From Streptomyces sp. NBC_01669 (GTDB taxonomy: Bacteria; Actinomycetota; Actinomycetes; Streptomycetales; Streptomycetaceae), in assembly GCF_026339735.1 (NCBI RefSeq), contig NZ_JAPEQG010000001.1, positions 7,524,501 through 7,588,500 on the forward strand: a stretch of 64,000 nt of DNA. The letters run 5' to 3'. The notes under the pieces are model-generated. The model saw only the letters and a list, made by a program, of their open reading frames with translations. It was not told the DNA's origin and ran no database searches. How positions within the stretch are numbered: the first letter of the stretch is position 1; each line of letters begins with the position of its first letter. The position numbers were made by a program, and so were the translations under genes. Positions 35,824 to 45,239 of the stretch are shown here, piece by piece.

Positions 35824-37118
35824 CTGCCCAGCCCACCTGGTTGCACCGGGAAGACCCCAGCATGGCCGAGGACCTGTCCCTCGACCCCGTCGAGCAGGCG
35901 ATCCGCGACATCGCCGCCGGCCGCCCCGTCGTCGTCGTCGACGACGAGGACCGGGAGAACGAGGGCGACCTCGTCATCGCCGCAGAGAAGGCCACCCCCG
36001 AGATCGTCGCCTTCATGATGAGCGAGTGCCGCGGCCTGATCTGCGCACCCATGGAGAACGACGAGCTGGAACGGCTCGACCTGCCGCAGATGGTCGCCCA
36101 CAACACCGAGTCGATGCGCACGGCGTTCACCGTCTCGGTCGACGCCTCCGCGGCGCACGGTGTCACCACCGGCATCTCCGCCGCCGACCGGGCCACCACG
36201 CTCCGGATGCTGGCGGGCGGCCGGGCCGGCCCCGGCGACTTCGTGCGCCCCGGCCACATCTTCCCGCTCCGGGCAAGGACCGGCGGTGTCCTGGTCCGCA
36301 ACGGCCACACCGAGGCCGCCGTCGACCTGGCCCGGCTCGCAGGGCTCCGCCCCGCCGGAGCGATCGTCGAGATCGCGGGCGAGGACGGAGTCATGCTGCG
36401 GCTGCCGGAGCTGGTCCCGTTCGCCCGCAAACACGGCCTCACGATCATCTCGATCGAGGACCTGATCGCGTACCGCCGCTCCGCCGAGCCGACCGTCCGC
36501 CGCGAGGCCGAGGTCCGGCTGCCGACGTCGTTCGGCGAGTTCACCGCGTACGGATACCGCTCCACCGTCGACGGCGTCGAGCACGTGGCGCTCGTCCACG
36601 GCGACCTCGGTGACGGCGACGACATCCTCGTCCGGGTCCACTCCGAGTGCCTGACCGGCGACATCTTCCAGTCCCAGCGCTGCGACTGCGGCCCCCAGCT
36701 GCACGCCTCCATGCAGCGCATCACCGAAGAGGGCCGCGGCGTCGTCGTCTATCTGCGCGGCCACGAGGGCCGGGGGATCGGCCTGCTCTCCAAGCTGCGC
36801 GCGTACGAACTCCAGGAGCGCGGCGTCGACACCCTCGACGCCAACCTGGAGCTCGGGCTGCCCGCCGACGCCCGGGACTACGCGGCAGGCGCCCAGATCC
36901 TCAAGGACCTCGGCGTCCACGGCGTCCGGCTGATGACGAACAACCCCGACAAGACCGCCGCGCTCCTGCGGCACGGCCTCGCGATCACCGGACGCGAGCC
37001 GATGCCCGTCCAGGCCGGCGAGCACAACCTGCGGTACCTGCGCACCAAGCGGGACCGCATGGGACACGACCTGCCCTGGCTCGACACCGCCTCGGTGTCG
37101 ACCTGCGGCAACCAGTAA
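35820..37118 (+). CDS. ribBA: Bifunctional 3,4-dihydroxy-2-butanone-4-phosphate synthase / GTP cyclohydrolase II
   Basis: 432 residues from ATG 35820, overlapping the ribM stop (ATGA). N-terminal DHBP synthase with the acidic metal loop VDDEDRENEGDL and DAS..HGVTTGISA motifs; C-terminal GTP cyclohydrolase II with the zinc site HSECLTGDIFQSQRCDCG and the loop YLRGHEGRGIGL. It supplies both precursors of riboflavin: the four-carbon unit from ribulose-5-phosphate and the pyrimidine from GTP. Standard fused form in Actinobacteria. The N-terminus could start at a later ATG (MAEDLS). Confidence 0.95.
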   Translation: MTAQPTWLHREDPSMAEDLSLDPVEQAIRDIAAGRPVVVVDDEDRENEGDLVIAAEKATPEIVAFMMSECRGLICAPMENDELERLDLPQMVAHNTESMRTAFTVSVDASAAHGVTTGISAADRATTLRMLAGGRAGPGDFVRPGHIFPLRARTGGVLVRNGHTEAAVDLARLAGLRPAGAIVEIAGEDGVMLRLPELVPFARKHGLTIISIEDLIAYRRSAEPTVRREAEVRLPTSFGEFTAYGYRSTVDGVEHVALVHGDLGDGDDILVRVHSECLTGDIFQSQRCDCGPQLHASMQRITEEGRGVVVYLRGHEGRGIGLLSKLRAYELQERGVDTLDANLELGLPADARDYAAGAQILKDLGVHGVRLMTNNPDKTAALLRHGLAITGREPMPVQAGEHNLRYLRTKRDRMGHDLPWLDTASVSTCGNQ

Positions 37119-37147
37119 CGAGCACGGAAACGAGCGGTAGGAGAGAC

Positions 37148-37633
37148 ATGAGCGGCAAGGGCGCACCCGAACTGTCCGTACGCAACTGCGGTGACCTGCG
37201 AGTGGCGGTGATCGCCGCCCAGTGGCACGAGAAGGTCATGGGCGGCCTCGTCGACGGCGCGCTGCGCGCCCTGCACGAGCTCGGCATCGACGAGCCGACT
37301 CTGCTCCGGGTCCCCGGCAGCTTCGAACTCCCGGTCGTGGCCAAGGTCCTCGCCGGCCGCGGCTACGACGCGATCGTCGCCCTCGGCGTGATCATCCGCG
37401 GCGGCACCCCCCACTTCGAGTACGTGTCCCACGGCGTCACCAACGGGCTCACCCAGGTCGCCGTCGACACGGGTGTCCCGGTCGGCTTCGGCGTACTGAC
37501 CTGTGACACCGAGGAGCAGGCGCTCGACCGGGCCGGACTCGAAGGCTCCAACGAGGACAAGGGGCACGAAGCGGTCACTGCGGCCGTCGCCACCGCGGCC
37601 ACGCTTCGGACCGTCAGCGAGCCCTGGCGCTGA
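37148..37633 (+). CDS. ribH: 6,7-dimethyl-8-ribityllumazine synthase
   Basis: 161 residues from ATG 37148. Conserved: VAVIAAQWHEKV near residue 20, the substrate loop RVPGSFELP, IVALGVIIRGGTPHFEYV and the catalytic His (KGHEA) near residue 139. It condenses the DHBP and pyrimidine intermediates to lumazine and assembles into an icosahedral or pentameric particle. Last gene of the rib operon; 35 bp separate it from hisE. Confidence 0.96.
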   Translation: MSGKGAPELSVRNCGDLRVAVIAAQWHEKVMGGLVDGALRALHELGIDEPTLLRVPGSFELPVVAKVLAGRGYDAIVALGVIIRGGTPHFEYVSHGVTNGLTQVAVDTGVPVGFGVLTCDTEEQALDRAGLEGSNEDKGHEAVTAAVATAATLRTVSEPWR

Positions 37634-37636
37634 ACG

Positions 37637-37651
37637 GGGGTCCGGGACCCC
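37637..37651. terminator. 15-bp GC palindrome between ribH and hisE
   Basis: GGGGTCCGGGACCCC, a near-perfect hairpin with a tiny loop immediately after the ribH stop. A TACGCT box follows, possibly a -10 for hisE. It may be a weak terminator or attenuate read-through. Confidence 0.4.
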
Positions 37652-37668
37652 GTACGCTAAGGACCATC

Positions 37669-37941
37669 ATGGCGAACAAAACCTTCGAAGAGCTCTTCGC
37701 CGAGCTGCAGCTCAAGGCCGCCAACGGCGACCCGTCCACCTCCCGCACCGCCGAGCTGGTGGACAAGGGCGTCCATGCCATCGGCAAGAAGGTTGTCGAG
37801 GAGGCCGCCGAAGTCTGGATGGCCGCCGAGCACGAGAGCAAGGACGCCGCCGCCGAGGAGATCTCCCAGCTGCTGTACCACGTCCAGGTGATGATGGTCG
37901 CCCGCGGAATCTCTCTCGACGACGTCTACGCCCACCTCTGA
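37669..37941 (+). CDS. hisE: Phosphoribosyl-ATP diphosphatase
   Basis: 90 residues from ATG 37669. All-alpha MazG-like fold with the metal motif EEAAEVWMAAEHESKDAAAEE and the ISQLLYHVQVMM helix. It hydrolyses phosphoribosyl-ATP to phosphoribosyl-AMP in histidine synthesis. Followed 66 bp later by hisG, the enzyme that makes its substrate. In E. coli the two steps are coded elsewhere in the his operon; a hisE-hisG pair beside the rib genes is the usual actinobacterial arrangement. Confidence 0.95.
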   Translation: MANKTFEELFAELQLKAANGDPSTSRTAELVDKGVHAIGKKVVEEAAEVWMAAEHESKDAAAEEISQLLYHVQVMMVARGISLDDVYAHL

Positions 37942-38007
37942 GCACACTTCCGCACTCCGCACGTCACGTCCGTAGAAATCCCCTTCGCACAAAGGAAACC
38001 TGACCTC

Positions 38008-38856
38008 ATGCTGCGCATCGCCGTCCCCAACAAGGGTTCACTCTCCGGGCCTGCGATGGCGATGCTCCATGAGGCCGGCTACCAGCAGCGCAAGGAGTCC
38101 AAGGAACTCGTCCTCGTCGACCCCGAGAACGAGGTCGAGTTCTTCTACCTGCGCCCGCGTGACATCGCGATCTACGTCAGCTCCGGCCGTCTCGACATCG
38201 GCATCACCGGCCGCGACCTGCTGCTGGACTCCGGCGCGCAGTCCGAGGAGATCCTGCAGCTCGGCTTCGCCCGCTCCACCTTCCGCTACGCCACCAAGCC
38301 CGGCACGGCCGCAGGGCCGCAGGACTTCGACGGCATGACGATCGCCACCTCCTACGAGGGCATCGTGGCCAAGCACCTCGCCGACGTCGGCGTCACCGCC
38401 TCCGTCGTCCACCTCGACGGCGCGGTCGAGACCGCCATCGAGCTCGGTGTTGCTCAGGTCATCGCCGATGTGGTGGAGACCGGCACCAGCCTGCGCAACG
38501 CGGGACTCGAAGTGATCGGCGAGCCGATCATGACGTCGGAAGCCGTCGTCATCCGCCGGACGGGTGCCCCCGAGGACGACCCCAAGGTCCAGCAGTTCCT
38601 CCGCCGCCTCCAGGGCGTCCTGGTCGCCCGCAGCTACGTGATGATGGACTACGACTGCCGCGTCGAGCACCTGGAGCGCGCCGTCGCCCTCACCCCGGGT
38701 CTCGAGTCGCCGACCATCTCCCCGCTGCACCACGAAGGCTGGGTCGCCGTGCGCTCCATGGTCGCCGCCAAGGAGGCCCAGCGGATCATGGACGACCTGT
38801 ACGAACTCGGTGCCCGCGCCATCCTCACCACGGCCATCCACGCCTGCCGCCTCTGA
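38008..38856 (+). CDS. hisG: ATP phosphoribosyltransferase (long form)
   Basis: 282 residues from ATG 38008, the long HisG form with a C-terminal regulatory domain (from about residue 210). Markers: RIAVPNKGSLSG at the N-terminus, GRLDIGITGRDLL, and the PRPP-binding stretch ADVVETGTSLRNAGLE. It starts histidine synthesis by joining ATP and PRPP and is feedback-inhibited by histidine. Length and context are normal. Confidence 0.96.
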   Translation: MLRIAVPNKGSLSGPAMAMLHEAGYQQRKESKELVLVDPENEVEFFYLRPRDIAIYVSSGRLDIGITGRDLLLDSGAQSEEILQLGFARSTFRYATKPGTAAGPQDFDGMTIATSYEGIVAKHLADVGVTASVVHLDGAVETAIELGVAQVIADVVETGTSLRNAGLEVIGEPIMTSEAVVIRRTGAPEDDPKVQQFLRRLQGVLVARSYVMMDYDCRVEHLERAVALTPGLESPTISPLHHEGWVAVRSMVAAKEAQRIMDDLYELGARAILTTAIHACRL

Positions 38857-38900
38857 CGGCCGGACCGCCAGCGATCACCCCCGGAAGACAGAAGAACACC

Positions 38901-39365
38901 ATGTCCGCCCCCGCGCCCCGGCCCGAACTTCCCACCCTCCCGGTCACCTTCCGGCCGACCCGTACCCGGGTGGTCCTGCTGACCGTGGGAGCGGCGATGT
39001 TCGTCGTCATCACCGTCATCGCGATGAGCCTGGAGCAGCTCAGCCCGGGGGAGCGGGTCAGCTTCATCTTCACCGCGCTGCTCTTCTTCGCCGTCCTGGC
39101 TCTGCTCAGTCGCCCCAAGGTCGTCGCCGACGACCACGGGGTGACCGTGGTCAATCTCACCCGCACCCGACGGCTGTCCTGGGCGGAGATCCTCCGTGTC
39201 AACCTGCGCGTCGGCGACCCGTGGGTCTTTCTCGACCTCAGCGACGGGACCAGCATGCCCGCCCTCGGTATCCAGCCCGGAATCGCCAAGGAACAGGCCA
39301 TTCGCGACGCCCGTACGCTGCGCGCACTCGCCGAGAACCACGGCACCTGTACGGAGAACGGCTGA
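38901..39365 (+). CDS. PH (bPH2-like) domain membrane protein
   Basis: 154 residues. Two membrane segments at about residues 24-45 and 53-75 are followed by a PH-type beta domain (HGVTVVNLTRTRRLSWAEILRVNLRVGDPWVFLDLSDG). Function unknown; bacterial PH-domain membrane proteins of this type are common next to hisG in Streptomyces. A short gap of 44 bp after hisG suggests co-transcription. Confidence 0.85.
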   Translation: MSAPAPRPELPTLPVTFRPTRTRVVLLTVGAAMFVVITVIAMSLEQLSPGERVSFIFTALLFFAVLALLSRPKVVADDHGVTVVNLTRTRRLSWAEILRVNLRVGDPWVFLDLSDGTSMPALGIQPGIAKEQAIRDARTLRALAENHGTCTENG

Positions 39366-39548
39366 GTCCCCTGCCCCGCACGGCCACTTCTTGATTACTC
39401 TGGAGGGCGGTGGCGCCCTGTGCGCCCCGCCCCGCACCAGAGGCCCCAAGGCCGGCGGGGCTTTCCTGCGACCCAAGGAGTGACTCCCTCCAGCAATGGA
39501 CGGATCGTCCGGTAGTACCTGCGCCGCCCCTTCCCAGGAGGCGGCGGT

Positions 39549-40919
39549 ATGACCATCCCCCTGCTGCTTCTGAGTGCGGCATTCCTTCTCATCCTCGCCA
39601 ACGGATTCTTCGTGGCGGCCGAATTCGGGCTCGTCACGGTGGAGCGGCCGGACGCCGAGCGCGCCGCCGCCGAGGGCGACCGGCGGGCCCGTACCGTCGT
39701 CGACGCCCTGCGCGAGCTCTCCTTCCAGCTCTCCGGCACCCAGCTGGGCATCACCATCACCTCACTGGTCGTCGGCATGCTCGCCGAACCGGCCCTCGCC
39801 CAGCTGCTCGCCGGACCCCTCACCGCGACCGGCCTCCCCGACGGGGCGGTACCCGGCGTCAGCGTGGTGATCGGGATGCTCGTCGCCTCCGCCGTCCAGA
39901 TGGTGATCGGCGAGCTCGTACCGAAGAACTGGGCGGTCTCCAGGCCGCTCCAGGTCGCCCGGTTCGTGGCCGGCCCCCAGCACCGCTTCGCCGGTGCTCT
40001 GCGGCCGGTGATCACGCTGCTGAACACCGTCGCCAACCGGTTGGTCCGCCTGCTGGGTGTCGAACCCACCGATGAGCTGGCCTCCGCCCGCACCCCCGGT
40101 GAACTGGTCTCCCTGGCCCGGCACTCCGCCGAGGCCGGCACCCTCGAACAGGACACCGCCGATCTCTTCGTACGGACCCTGTCGCTCGCCGGACTCACCG
40201 CGCAGCACGTCATGACCCCGCGCGTGAAGGTCAGCGCCCTGCAGTCGACCGCCACCGCGGCGGACGTCCTCAACCTCACCCGCGCCACCGGCCTCTCCCG
40301 TTTCCCGGTCTACCGGGACCGGATCGACGAGGTCGTCGGCATGATCCACCTCAAGGACGCGCTCGCGGTGCCCGCCCAGGAACGCCTGCGCACCACCGCG
40401 GGGCGGATCGCCGTACCGCCCCTCCTCGTGCCCGAGACACTCCCGGTCGAACAGCTGCTTCAGCGCCTGCGCAAGGAGCAGCCGATCGCCGTCGTGGTCG
40501 ACGAGTACGGTGGCACCGCCGGGGTCGTCACCCTGGAGGACATCATCGAGGAGCTGGTCGGCGAGGTCAGGGACGAGCACGACGCGGAAGGCGCCGACCG
40601 GCCCGAACTGGTCGCCGCCGCCCCCGAGGACGGCCGTCCCGCCTGGGACGCCGAAGGCAGCTGCCGGGTCCTCACCCTGCGCCGGATAGGCCTCGACGTA
40701 CCGGAAGGACCGTACGAGACGGTGGCCGGACTGGTCGCCGATCTGCTCGGGCGGATCCCCGCCCCCGGCGACCGGGTCGAGCTGCCGGGCTGGCGGATCT
40801 CGGTCCGCCAGGTCGGTCACTACCGCGCGGAGCAGGTCCGCTTCGTACGCATCGCCGATGTGGCCGAACCGGTCGACGAGCCCTCGGCCGCCCGTGGTGT
40901 CCTGGAGGCCGCACGATGA
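39549..40919 (+). CDS. CNNM/CorB-type membrane protein (hemolysin family), first of pair
   Basis: 456 residues: an N-terminal DUF21 domain with four membrane segments (MTIPLLLLSAAFLLILANGF ...), a pair of CBS domains (about residues 205-330; MTPRVKVSALQ and FPVYRDRIDEVVGMIHLKD) and a C-terminal CorC/HlyC domain. Such proteins are CNNM-like Mg2+/Co2+ transporters; 'hemolysin' is historical. The partner gene overlaps by 4 bp. No magnesium riboswitch seen upstream. Confidence 0.9.
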   Translation: MTIPLLLLSAAFLLILANGFFVAAEFGLVTVERPDAERAAAEGDRRARTVVDALRELSFQLSGTQLGITITSLVVGMLAEPALAQLLAGPLTATGLPDGAVPGVSVVIGMLVASAVQMVIGELVPKNWAVSRPLQVARFVAGPQHRFAGALRPVITLLNTVANRLVRLLGVEPTDELASARTPGELVSLARHSAEAGTLEQDTADLFVRTLSLAGLTAQHVMTPRVKVSALQSTATAADVLNLTRATGLSRFPVYRDRIDEVVGMIHLKDALAVPAQERLRTTAGRIAVPPLLVPETLPVEQLLQRLRKEQPIAVVVDEYGGTAGVVTLEDIIEELVGEVRDEHDAEGADRPELVAAAPEDGRPAWDAEGSCRVLTLRRIGLDVPEGPYETVAGLVADLLGRIPAPGDRVELPGWRISVRQVGHYRAEQVRFVRIADVAEPVDEPSAARGVLEAAR

Positions 40920-42061
40920 GCGTCGTCCAGTTGCTCTTCGCCGGGCTCCTCGTCCTGGCGAACGGCTTCTTCGTCGGTGCCGAGTTCGCACTCGTCTCCG
41001 TACGCCGCAGTCAGATCGAACCTCTCGCGGCAGCTGGGTCCGGCAGGGCCCGCCAAGTGCTGTACGGCCTGGAGAACCTGCCGCAGATGATGGCCGCCGC
41101 GCAGTTCGGCATCACCATCTGCTCCCTGACCCTCGGAGCCGTCGCCGAACCGACCGTCGCCCACCTGCTGGAGCCGGTCTTCCACGCGGTTCACATCCCC
41201 GAGGGGCTCATTCACCCGCTCGGCTACGTGCTGGCGCTCGTCCTCGTGGTCTTCCTCCACCTCGTCATCGGCGAAATGGTCCCGAAGAACCTGGCGATGG
41301 CAGCCCCGGAGAAGACCTCACTGTGGCTCAGCCCGGCCCTGGTGGGCTTCGCCCGGCTGTGCCGCCCCGTCACCACGGCGCTGGGCGCGTGCGCCCGGCT
41401 GGTGCTGCGGCTCTTTCGCGTCGAACCCAAGGACGAGGTCGAGGCCGTCTTCACCAGCGAGCAGCTCAACCGGCTCGTCGAGGACTCCGGACAGGCCGGG
41501 CTGCTGGAACCGGAGGCGCAGGAGCGGCTGGAGGACGCCCTGGAGTTGGGCAGCAGGCCGGTCACTGATGTGCTGCTCGCCAGGGCAGCTCTGGTGACGG
41601 TGGACCCGTCGGTCACCCCGCGCAGGATCGAGGAGCTGACCGTACGGACCGGCTACTCACGTTTCCCCGTCTGCGCGGAGGGCGGCGGCCCGTTCATGGG
41701 CTATCTGCACGTCAAGGACGTCCTCGACCTGGAGGACGGCGAACGGGCGGTCCCGCAGCACATCTGGCGCCCGATGGCGACACTGCGCGCGGAGCTGCCC
41801 TTGGACGACGCCCTGACGGTGATGCGCCGCGCCGCGACCCATCTGGCCCAGGTCGCCGACGCATCGGGCCGGATCCTCGGCCTGGTCGCGATGGAGGACG
41901 TCCTGGAAATGCTGGTGGGCGAGGTGCGCGACCCGGCGCACCGGGTCTCGATACCCCGCCGGACGGTGGACGTGGCGCCGACAGGCCCGGTCCCGGACGA
42001 ACTGCAACCGCTGGCAACCGCATCGGGCCCGTCCCCACACGCGAGCGTGTCCGGCGGTTGA
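40916..42061 (+). CDS. CNNM/CorB-type membrane protein (hemolysin family), second of pair
   Basis: 381 residues from ATG 40916, overlapping the previous stop. DUF21 four-helix domain (QLLFAGLLVLANGFFVGAEF) and two CBS domains (FTSEQLNRLVEDSG through MEDVLEMLVGEVRD), but no CorC domain, so it is shorter than its partner. Both probably form a heteromeric metal transporter. The stop codon and last residues (SVSGG) come from a dispersed Streptomyces repeat (42049-42066), suggesting the natural end was altered. Confidence 0.88.
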   Translation: MSVVQLLFAGLLVLANGFFVGAEFALVSVRRSQIEPLAAAGSGRARQVLYGLENLPQMMAAAQFGITICSLTLGAVAEPTVAHLLEPVFHAVHIPEGLIHPLGYVLALVLVVFLHLVIGEMVPKNLAMAAPEKTSLWLSPALVGFARLCRPVTTALGACARLVLRLFRVEPKDEVEAVFTSEQLNRLVEDSGQAGLLEPEAQERLEDALELGSRPVTDVLLARAALVTVDPSVTPRRIEELTVRTGYSRFPVCAEGGGPFMGYLHVKDVLDLEDGERAVPQHIWRPMATLRAELPLDDALTVMRRAATHLAQVADASGRILGLVAMEDVLEMLVGEVRDPAHRVSIPRRTVDVAPTGPVPDELQPLATASGPSPHASVSGG

Positions 42062-42235
42062 GGACGCTCGTGGGCCGGGCGGTCTGATCCGGATCGGTCG
42101 TCGGACGGGCTTCATGTCAGGGCCCGTCCGCCCGCGAGCCCGTCCGGCGGTTGAGGGCGGTCGTGTGCCGCGCGGCCCGACCCGGGCTCCTCGTCGGACG
42201 GGCGCCCATGGACGCCCGTCCGACGGTTGAGGACG
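42049..42235. repeat. Three copies of an 18-bp dispersed repeat
   Basis: Copies at 42049-42066, 42142-42159 and 42218-42235 share the form GTCCGRCGGTTGAGGRCG. This is a widespread intergenic repeat in Streptomyces (from memory). The first copy overlaps the stop codon of the CNNM gene. Inverted stretches nearby (CCCGTCCGxCGG) may form cruciforms. Confidence 0.8.
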
Positions 42236-42290
42236 GACCGCCCCACCGGGCGGCCCCGGTCCCGCCACCCGCCGCACCCGACCGGCAAGG

Positions 42291-44204
42291 TCACAGCGGC
42301 GGAGGCTCCTGCTGCCCCCGGTCAACGGGCCCTCGGCCGGACAGCACTTCGCCGTACGCCTGCATCAGATCCGGCAGTCGCAGCGTCGCCAGATCGTCGC
42401 GGGTGGGCACCGTCGCGTACCCGGAGAGCCGCAAGTCCCGGTACGCGCAGCTCTTCTCGTACAGCGTGCGCAGGAACCGTCCGTTGCCCAGCTCGTCGAT
42501 CCAGCCCTGGTCGACGACGTGGCCGCTGATCGAGCGCAGTTCCTCCAGGGACTCCTCGTCCCACACGTCGTCGTTGTCGGCGGCCAGTACCTCGCCGATC
42601 GAGGTGAGTTCCAGCGGCCGGTAGCTGGGGAAGTCCACCCGGGTGGTGAACCGGGAGGAGAGCCCGGGGTTGGTGGCCAGCAGCCGGTCCATGCCTTCGG
42701 GGTAGCCCGCGAGGATGACGACGAGATGGTCCCGGTTGTCCTCGGCCCGCTTGAGGAGGACCTGCAGCGCCTCGTCCCCGTACGCGTCGCCCTTGCTGTA
42801 GCCGGAGTTGGAGAGGCTGTACGCCTCGTCGACGAACAGCACCCCGCCCAGCGCCGAGTCGATCAGCTCATTGGCCTTGACCGCTGTCTGTCCGAGGAAC
42901 TCGCCGACCAGATCGGAGCGTTGGGCCTCGACGAGATGGTCCCCGCCGAGCAGCCCCAGCGCGTAGAAGACCCGGCCCAGGATGCGGGCCACTGTGGTCT
43001 TCCCGGTGCCCGAGGGGCCGGAGAAGACGAAGTGGCGTTTCGGCGGTTGGACCGGAAGTCCCTGGCCGGCCCGCAGCCGCGCCATGTTCAGCTGCGCGGA
43101 CAATGCTTTGACCTGGCGCTTGACCGGTTCGAGGCCGACCATCCGCTCCAGCTCCGCCAGCGCCGCGGCGAGCAGCACCGGATCGCTGGGCCCCGCCGGG
43201 AATGCCTGCGACGACTGGCCGGGCACGGCGGTCTTCTCCCGTGCTCCGTCTGTCCGCGGAGGCACCCCGACGTCCGGCAGGTTCTGCGGATCGCCGCCGG
43301 GCCGCAGTTCCCGCCCGCCCACCAGATCGGTGCCGAGCAGTGAGTCCCCGTCCGGCAACGTCTCCGCGGATGTGGAGTCGGCGCCGAATCCGGTCAGCGA
43401 CACGGACGCGAGACCGGCCGCCTCGTCGGAGCCTTCGAGCCCGTCGTAGTCCGCGATCGCGGCGAGCCGCGCCGAGGTGTCCATGAACGCCGGATCGATC
43501 CGGTGCACTGCTCTGTAGAGCGGCAGGGCGGCAGCGCTGCGCCCGGTTCCCTCGTGTGCGCGGGCCAGCCAGTAGCGCAGTTCCTTGCGCTGCGGCTGTT
43601 CGCTGCGGCAGCGCATCAGCGCGGTGGAGAGCAGCGGCTCGGCCTGCCCGTACATCTCCAGCCGCACCCGCGCCATCCCGCCGAAGAGCCCCGCCTCGAT
43701 GCCGAGCAGCGGATCGTCGACGAGCTGTTCGGTGTGGCGGACGAGCTGTTCCCAGTCCTTGACCAGATACGAGCGGCAGGCGTGCAGGAACCGCACCTGC
43801 GGGTCCGCGTCCACGGGTGGCAGTCCGGCCAGTGCCCGGTCCAGCTCCGGGACATGGCGTCCGTCCAGCCAGTGCGAGGCGTGCGCGAGCAGCAGATCAC
43901 GCGGGCTCTCCAGTACGGGCTGTACCCACCAGCCCAGCCAGTACCAGGAGTTGAGCGTGCGTCGGTGACGGGTGCGCTGTTCGCCGAAGCGCTCGCGGTG
44001 GCGGTACATCCGCAGCAGCGCGGTCGTCGTGTCGATCCGCAGGGCGTGGAGGCCGAGCCAGCCGTCCGCCATGCCGGGATCCAGCCGCACCGCCGTTCTG
44101 AACTCCTCCTCGGCCTGCGGATAGGCGCCCATCGTGTAGGCGTCCACGCCGCGCAGCCAGGCGAGGTCGGCCGGGGCCTGTGCGCCCTGCGTGCCGATGT
44201 CCAT
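42291..44204 (-). CDS. EccA-like AAA+ ATPase with TPR-like N-terminus
   Basis: 637 residues from ATG 44204 (MDIGTQGAQ). The N-terminal half is helical with TPR-like repeats; the C-terminal half is a CbxX/CfqX-type AAA domain with Walker A GPSGTGKTT near residue 395, Walker B GGVLFVDEAYSL and sensor-like RFTTRVDFPSY. The layout matches EccA, the cytosolic chaperone ATPase of type VII secretion, but no ESX genes are nearby. Reads leftward from the terminator at 44426. Ribosome site (GGGGGA) is weak. Confidence 0.87.
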   Translation of the reverse strand: MDIGTQGAQAPADLAWLRGVDAYTMGAYPQAEEEFRTAVRLDPGMADGWLGLHALRIDTTTALLRMYRHRERFGEQRTRHRRTLNSWYWLGWWVQPVLESPRDLLLAHASHWLDGRHVPELDRALAGLPPVDADPQVRFLHACRSYLVKDWEQLVRHTEQLVDDPLLGIEAGLFGGMARVRLEMYGQAEPLLSTALMRCRSEQPQRKELRYWLARAHEGTGRSAAALPLYRAVHRIDPAFMDTSARLAAIADYDGLEGSDEAAGLASVSLTGFGADSTSAETLPDGDSLLGTDLVGGRELRPGGDPQNLPDVGVPPRTDGAREKTAVPGQSSQAFPAGPSDPVLLAAALAELERMVGLEPVKRQVKALSAQLNMARLRAGQGLPVQPPKRHFVFSGPSGTGKTTVARILGRVFYALGLLGGDHLVEAQRSDLVGEFLGQTAVKANELIDSALGGVLFVDEAYSLSNSGYSKGDAYGDEALQVLLKRAEDNRDHLVVILAGYPEGMDRLLATNPGLSSRFTTRVDFPSYRPLELTSIGEVLAADNDDVWDEESLEELRSISGHVVDQGWIDELGNGRFLRTLYEKSCAYRDLRLSGYATVPTRDDLATLRLPDLMQAYGEVLSGRGPVDRGQQEPPPL

Positions 44205-44425
44205 CAGGTCCCCCACAAGCCGTGCCCCCAGGTTGTCCCGCCGCACGACCCGCCCGTCCAGGCGCGCTGAACCGCACTGCCGTGGACGGGAATTGACCGC
44301 ACCGAGAGGCATCGTACCTGCGCAGGTAGTGCGCGGCTAAGAGCACCGCAAGCAGAACGAGGACCGTGACCGAGGGTAAGCGGAATCCGGTGAACAACCA
44401 TGTGGAAGGGGGTGCGGGGACAGAA

Positions 44426-44463
44426 CGAAGCCCCCGATCACGGGGGAACAACCGGGGGCTTCG
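44426..44463. terminator. Strong hairpin terminator
   Basis: Perfect 11-bp stem CGAAGCCCCCG / CGGGGGCTTCG with a 16-nt loop. It lies between the stop of the P-loop kinase gene (minus strand) and the AAA gene, where a minus-strand terminator is expected. No T-run, as is usual in streptomycetes. Confidence 0.8.
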
Positions 44464-44564
44464 CGTCAGTGAGGGCTCCGAAAAGCCGCACATTGAGAAC
44501 GTAAGACCTGTACCGTCTCCGGGTCAAGCGGAGTTGAGGCACTTCCGGGCCGTTCTCCGACTGG

Positions 44565-45194
44565 TCAGTACGTCGCACACGGAGGCTCACGGTGGGTGAC
44601 GGAACGGTTCGCTCCTGCTGTCGTACGAGGCCCCTCCAACCACTCGTACCCCACAGGCAACTGGCGTACCAGAGCATCCGCGTACGGGCGCGACGGATCG
44701 GCGGCGAAATGTTGTTCCTCGGCCACGGTCCACCCGTCCCAGAAGGCCGAAAGTGCCGGCCCGTCCCGTCGTCGGCCCCGCTGCCAGGACGCCAGGGGGT
44801 CGAGCTCCATCCACCACAGCCGTGCGAGATGCGGGCGCAGGGCCCGGCGGCCGGCGCCCACTCCCTCGATCAGTACCACCGGTGCCGGTTCCAGTGTCCG
44901 CGGTGGGCCGAGGCGCCGGGCTGTCCAGTCGTACGGCGCGTAGTGTGCGGTCTCCCCGCGCGACAGCGGGCCGATCACCTGGTCCCGGAGCCGGTCCGCC
45001 CAGCCGAACAGCTCCTCGTGGGTGGCCAGGTCGTCCAGACGCAGCACGGGCGCGTCCCCGAGTGCCGCCGAGAGGCGGGAGGCGAGAGTGCTCTTGCCCG
45101 ATCCCGCATGACCGTCGACGGCGATCAGCCGCACGGGTCCGCAGGACGGCGGCAGGGCGATCAGTCCTGAGGCGAGGCGGGCGAGGTCGTTCAT
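44565..45194 (-). CDS. Uridine kinase-like P-loop kinase
   Basis: 209 residues from ATG 45194 (MNDLARLAS). Walker A GHAGSGKST near residue 28, then LRLDDLATHEELFGWADRL and VVLIEGVGAG, resembling small uridine/pantothenate kinase-like proteins of Streptomyces. The proposed role is phosphorylation of a nucleoside or similar alcohol; the substrate is not certain. The adjacent gene upstream is divergent, with a dre-like site between. Confidence 0.82.
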   Translation of the reverse strand: MNDLARLASGLIALPPSCGPVRLIAVDGHAGSGKSTLASRLSAALGDAPVLRLDDLATHEELFGWADRLRDQVIGPLSRGETAHYAPYDWTARRLGPPRTLEPAPVVLIEGVGAGRRALRPHLARLWWMELDPLASWQRGRRRDGPALSAFWDGWTVAEEQHFAADPSRPYADALVRQLPVGYEWLEGPRTTAGANRSVTHREPPCATY

Positions 45195-45239
45195 GCGGAC
45201 CAGCGTACGAGGCGATGCGAAGCAACCGCAGGTCACGCC

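Noticed and set aside
39366..39548. Possible gene or strong terminator after the PH-domain gene
   Set aside because: Only a weak 5-bp GCCCC/GGGGC stem was seen and no reading frame with a ribosome site.
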